A stretch of DNA of 43,983 nt from positions 1 through 43,983 of the forward strand of contig CAINDI010000017.1 of the NCBI GenBank assembly GCA_903847335.1. The letters run 5' to 3'. The notes beneath the pieces were generated by a model. It worked only from the letters and a program-made list of their open reading frames with translations, was not told the origin of the DNA and made no database searches. Position numbers and translations under genes: made by a program. Source of the stretch: an uncultured Verrucomicrobiota bacterium (GTDB lineage Bacteria; Verrucomicrobiota; Verrucomicrobiia; Palsa-1439). Of this stretch, positions 41,906-43,983 are shown piece by piece; position 1 is the stretch's first letter; each line of letters opens with the position of its first letter.

Positions 41906-42807
41906 TGCTTCACTGCCCTTATCAGTCCCCGTCTAAAATATGGAGGTTGTAATCTGGGGTCATGATACATCAGGATGTAGCCATCGGAATGAGAGGTTTC
42001 AAATCCGTGGTTTCTTAATATCTCTGTAAACAGTTTTTCATCTTCTTGTTTGTGATAAGTGCAAATGGCTAATTTTAAGTGATTTGTATTTTGAAGAATT
42101 CTTTTAGCCCCCTTTATAAGTTGCATCTCAGCTCCTTCAACATCAATCTTTAGAAATGAGACCTTTTCATTCTCGGCAAAAAAGTCATCAAGAGTCGTGA
42201 AACCTTCGTTTGTGATGTCACCAACAAATTTTCGAATTATCGTCACCTTCTCCTTCCAGGGTTCAAAAGTTGCGTTCAGTGCCTCCACCCATCTTTCATC
42301 GCTTTCGAAAAGAATAACCTTTGAGACTTTCTCAATAACGCTCAATGCAAAATTACCTTCGGCAGCACCCACATCAACAAGCACGTCCCCTTGATCAATT
42401 TTGAAATCTCCATTTTCATAGCAGTGGGGACAAACAGGATCCTGTTCCTTCAATAATCCATTGAAAGCTTTTTTGATCCTGAGCTTATTCCATTTCTTTT
42501 TAAAATAGAGTCGCTTGCCATCGAGCAAGACATATTTCAAACCTTTCTCCTTATCACTGAAAACCTTAATATCAGTAGGAATATATTTGTCCAAAGCGTA
42601 ATAAGGAAAATTAGTTACAGCTTTTTTCCGCAAATAATCAAGAACAGTTTCAATTTCACTGTCTGGAGGGGTGGGCAAATTACTATAATAGGTAAAAATA
42701 GAACTGCGCACAGCCCTTTTCAGCAATACCTTATGGATAAATTTTGGAACGACTGCCCTTAAAAATTTCGATGTAACTATTCTCATTCTGAACTTTTTAT
42801 AAATCAA
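41902..42807 (-). CDS. FkbM-family SAM-dependent methyltransferase
   Basis: This 301-residue protein has a basic helical N-terminus (about 1-40), a middle region ending with CPHC, and then the SAM-binding core: VLVDVGAAEGNFALSVIEK (motif I), ILFESDERW, TTLDDFF and FLKIDVEGAEMQLIKGA, the IDVEGAE hallmark of FkbM. It probably O-methylates a sugar of a surface glycan. The C-terminus YFRRGLIRAVKH looks like a natural family end, but the stop codon itself is provided by repeat copy 3, so a few residues might be lost. The segment is the most AT-rich of the window and Bacteroidota-like. It lies 11 bp downstream of a second FkbM gene. Confidence 0.9.
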   Translation of the reverse strand: MIYKKFRMRIVTSKFLRAVVPKFIHKVLLKRAVRSSIFTYYSNLPTPPDSEIETVLDYLRKKAVTNFPYYALDKYIPTDIKVFSDKEKGLKYVLLDGKRLYFKKKWNKLRIKKAFNGLLKEQDPVCPHCYENGDFKIDQGDVLVDVGAAEGNFALSVIEKVSKVILFESDERWVEALNATFEPWKEKVTIIRKFVGDITNEGFTTLDDFFAENEKVSFLKIDVEGAEMQLIKGAKRILQNTNHLKLAICTYHKQEDEKLFTEILRNHGFETSHSDGYILMYHDPRLQPPYFRRGLIRAVKH

Positions 42808-42818
42808 TAATGAGAAGC

Positions 42819-43510
42819 TTACTCCATAATGGCATATAAATCAAAATGTTTCCATTTTAACATATCGGTTTCGTTCAAAATCGGGATAATTTCAGCATTG
42901 GCTTCAAAATCAGAAAAATAGTAAAGGGAATACCCTTTATCTTTCAATAAATGAAAATGTTCGAAACGCTCCTCGTTGGTGTTCCTAAAAAAGCACTCAG
43001 TGATAACGACCGGTTTGTATTTATCCAGTAGGCTGGAAATAGATTTAATTATTTCTTTGTCATAGCCTTCTGTATCTATTTTGATCAGTTTCAGTTTATC
43101 GATCCGGTCAGGGAAATTCTTTTCAAGGAACGATTCAAGAACAATACCTTTGATTTTATCTTTAAAGGTGTATTTTCCATGTTTGCTGCTTTTATCGCGC
43201 GAGATCCCTCCGTTGCTGAACGAAGCTTCCGACGAATAATAATAGAATTCCTCCTCCTTGTCGGTAATGGCACAATTGAAGGTGTTGATATTGGTTTTAT
43301 CGGCGTTTAATTGGGAATTCTTCACAAGGATTTCATAGACATATGGGTTAGGGTCGAAAGACAGGGTTATGCCGGTTTTACCTGTTACCAAACCAAGCTG
43401 AAGAGACTCATGTCCAATGTTAGCACCAATGTCGATGGCCGTATCGCCCTCTTTTAAAAACCGACTAAAGAATTTAACACCTGCGCTTTCTATTTTTCTG
43501 TTCAGGAAGA
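42819..43510 (-). pseudogene. FkbM-family methyltransferase, 5' end lost at repeat copy 4
   Basis: About 230 native residues remain. The sequence enters at FFLNRKIESAGVKFF, only some 20 residues before motif I DTAIDIGANIGHESL, and continues with LSFDPNPYVYEIL and LKLIKIDTEGYDKEII (FkbM IDxEGxE-like hallmark, with Tyr for Ala and Asp for the final Glu). Members usually carry more residues before motif I, so the start is missing. The open frame can be extended to an ATG at 43544, but those first residues (MIRSPKAIS) are encoded by the repeat and are an artefact. It is co-directional with the other FkbM gene. Confidence 0.87.
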
Positions 43511-43563
43511 ACTGATAGGAAATTGCTTTTGGGGACCGAATCACGCTTGCGCAGGGGGGTTAA
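43511..43563 (+). repeat. 53-bp dispersed repeat, copy 4
   Basis: It is identical to copies 2 and 3. Its left border cuts the second FkbM gene. On the right it continues into GGGGGGACGG and the noncoding tail of an IS91-type element, which makes this copy the only one next to a recognisable transposon. Confidence 0.97.
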
Positions 43564-43758
43564 GGGGGGACGGAAAATTTCGACGGATTCCGTATCGCCC
43601 ACCTGTTTTGGCTGCCTCCAGTTTGCAAAATGCAATTTCTTTTCCTTTCTTGCGCATGATTTACGCTCACTGACAGCGGAGTGCAAGAAAAAAACAGATG
43701 GTCCGACATGCAGGTGCGGGGCAAGCTGGAAGCTTACCCTATCGGGGCAAGACCGATT
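43564..43758. other. Noncoding stretch between repeat copy 4 and the transposase
   Basis: No gene is visible. A small palindrome, TTGCA-AAA-TGCAA, occurs near 43623-43635, and a CACT...AGTG stem followed by CAAG lies near 43667-43686. IS91-family ends carry short hairpins next to CAAG or GAAC, so this could be the terminal region of the element downstream of its transposase, but the match is weak. Confidence 0.35.
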
Positions 43759-43983
43759 CTATTCGGCGAATGTTTCGTCGGGGCAAAACGGCTGATCATT
43801 GTCGACCGGCGCGTAGGTGAGTTCGAGCCGGAAGGGTGGTTCCGGTGGAGCCAGTCCGCTGGGGCCGTCTGGCTCTTCCCAGAGATTCAGATGGCGGAGG
43901 ATGTCCTCAATTACCTGCCGGTCCTCGATCAACGAGATCAGCCGCATTTCCCCACCGCATTTCGGGCAGAGCAGCGGATCGGT
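43759..43983 (-). mobile_element. IS91-family transposase, C-terminal end (5' part outside window)
   Basis: The frame reads TDPLLCPKCGGEMRLIS, then FIED-like LIEDRQVIEDILRHLNLWEE, and stops at 43759-43761. CPxCGGxMxxI.FIEDxxVIxxILxHLGLW is the usual C-terminus of IS91/Y2-type rolling-circle transposases. About 74 residues are visible. The extra tail, Pro-rich and then acidic, is variable in the family. Composition is GC-rich again. The zinc-ribbon end alone cannot show which IS91 branch it belongs to, and whether the element is complete cannot be seen. Confidence 0.8.

Noticed and set aside
38225-43563. The repeats as integron attC sites or a CRISPR array
   Set aside because: There is no attC-like imperfect hairpin and no matching GTTRRRY/RYYYAAC core pair at all copies, and cassettes would not contain cut genes. 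Spacing of 1.7-1.8 kb rules out CRISPR.

Overview
The first 38.2 kb reads as one bacterial chromosome. Genes are tightly packed, with many 4-bp ATGA start/stop overlaps, moderately high GC and a striking excess of CCGG, usually as ACCGG, CCGGT or GCCGG. Several features suggest a member of the PVC superphylum, in or near Verrucomicrobiota/Kiritimatiellota: a GH88/KDPG uronate cluster, a Ser/Thr kinase fused to a PQQ-type propeller, HEAT-repeat lipoproteins, a fused indolepyruvate oxidoreductase and an archaeal-type phosphoglycerate mutase. This placement is an inference from gene content and style; no search was possible.

Layout of 1-38.2 kb. (1) 1-8.7 kb is a carbohydrate region. Leftward genes encode a GH88 unsaturated glucuronyl hydrolase, an Old-Yellow-Enzyme-like oxidoreductase and an SDR. 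Rightward genes encode KDPG aldolase, an SGNH esterase, a GH1 beta-glucosidase, a CLC anion transporter and a TrpB2-type tryptophan synthase beta chain, ending at a bidirectional terminator. (2) 8.8-12.4 kb holds leftward housekeeping genes: L21/L27, a HEAT lipoprotein, a Crp/Fnr regulator, an RhlE-type helicase and a small lipoprotein. (3) 12.38-13.43 kb is a decayed island. It begins at the 3' half of a tRNA-Arg(TCT), a classic attachment-site signature, and contains a DNA methyltransferase remnant. (4) 13.5-19.4 kb encodes a 1197-residue indolepyruvate:ferredoxin oxidoreductase followed without a gap by a CbiM-CbiQ-CbiO cobalt/nickel ECF transporter. (5) 28.6-19.4 kb, read leftward, encodes TatD, the kinase-propeller protein, an esterase, RibBA, RibH, NusB, a PHP phosphoesterase and FtsY. 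(6) 28.6-30.0 kb has a sugar isomerase-like protein and a PH-domain protein. (7) 30.2-34.3 kb is a quinol-oxidising respiratory module: a 7-heme NapC/NirT-type cytochrome, an 8-heme anchored cytochrome, a Rieske protein and a fused cytochrome b. An NtrC-type two-component pair lies next to it. (8) 37.0-38.2 kb is apgM.

From 38.2 kb the window changes character. Four same-strand copies of an identical 44-53 bp sequence start at 38225, 40047, 41853 and 43511, spaced about 1.7-1.8 kb apart. They bound segments of visibly different composition and gene style: a GC-rich segment with a secreted protein, a HEAT lipoprotein and a PAS-protein fragment; an AT-richer Bacteroidota-like segment with a glycosyltransferase and a polysaccharide deacetylase fragment; a still more AT-rich segment with two FkbM methyltransferases; and the tail of an IS91-type transposase. 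Three genes are cut exactly at the left border of a copy.

The repeat is the most important observation here. It is either a mobile or recombination element that has joined unrelated DNA, or the signature of a chimeric assembly or library linker. The sequence alone cannot decide. Statements about gene neighbourhood should not be carried across 38.2 kb.
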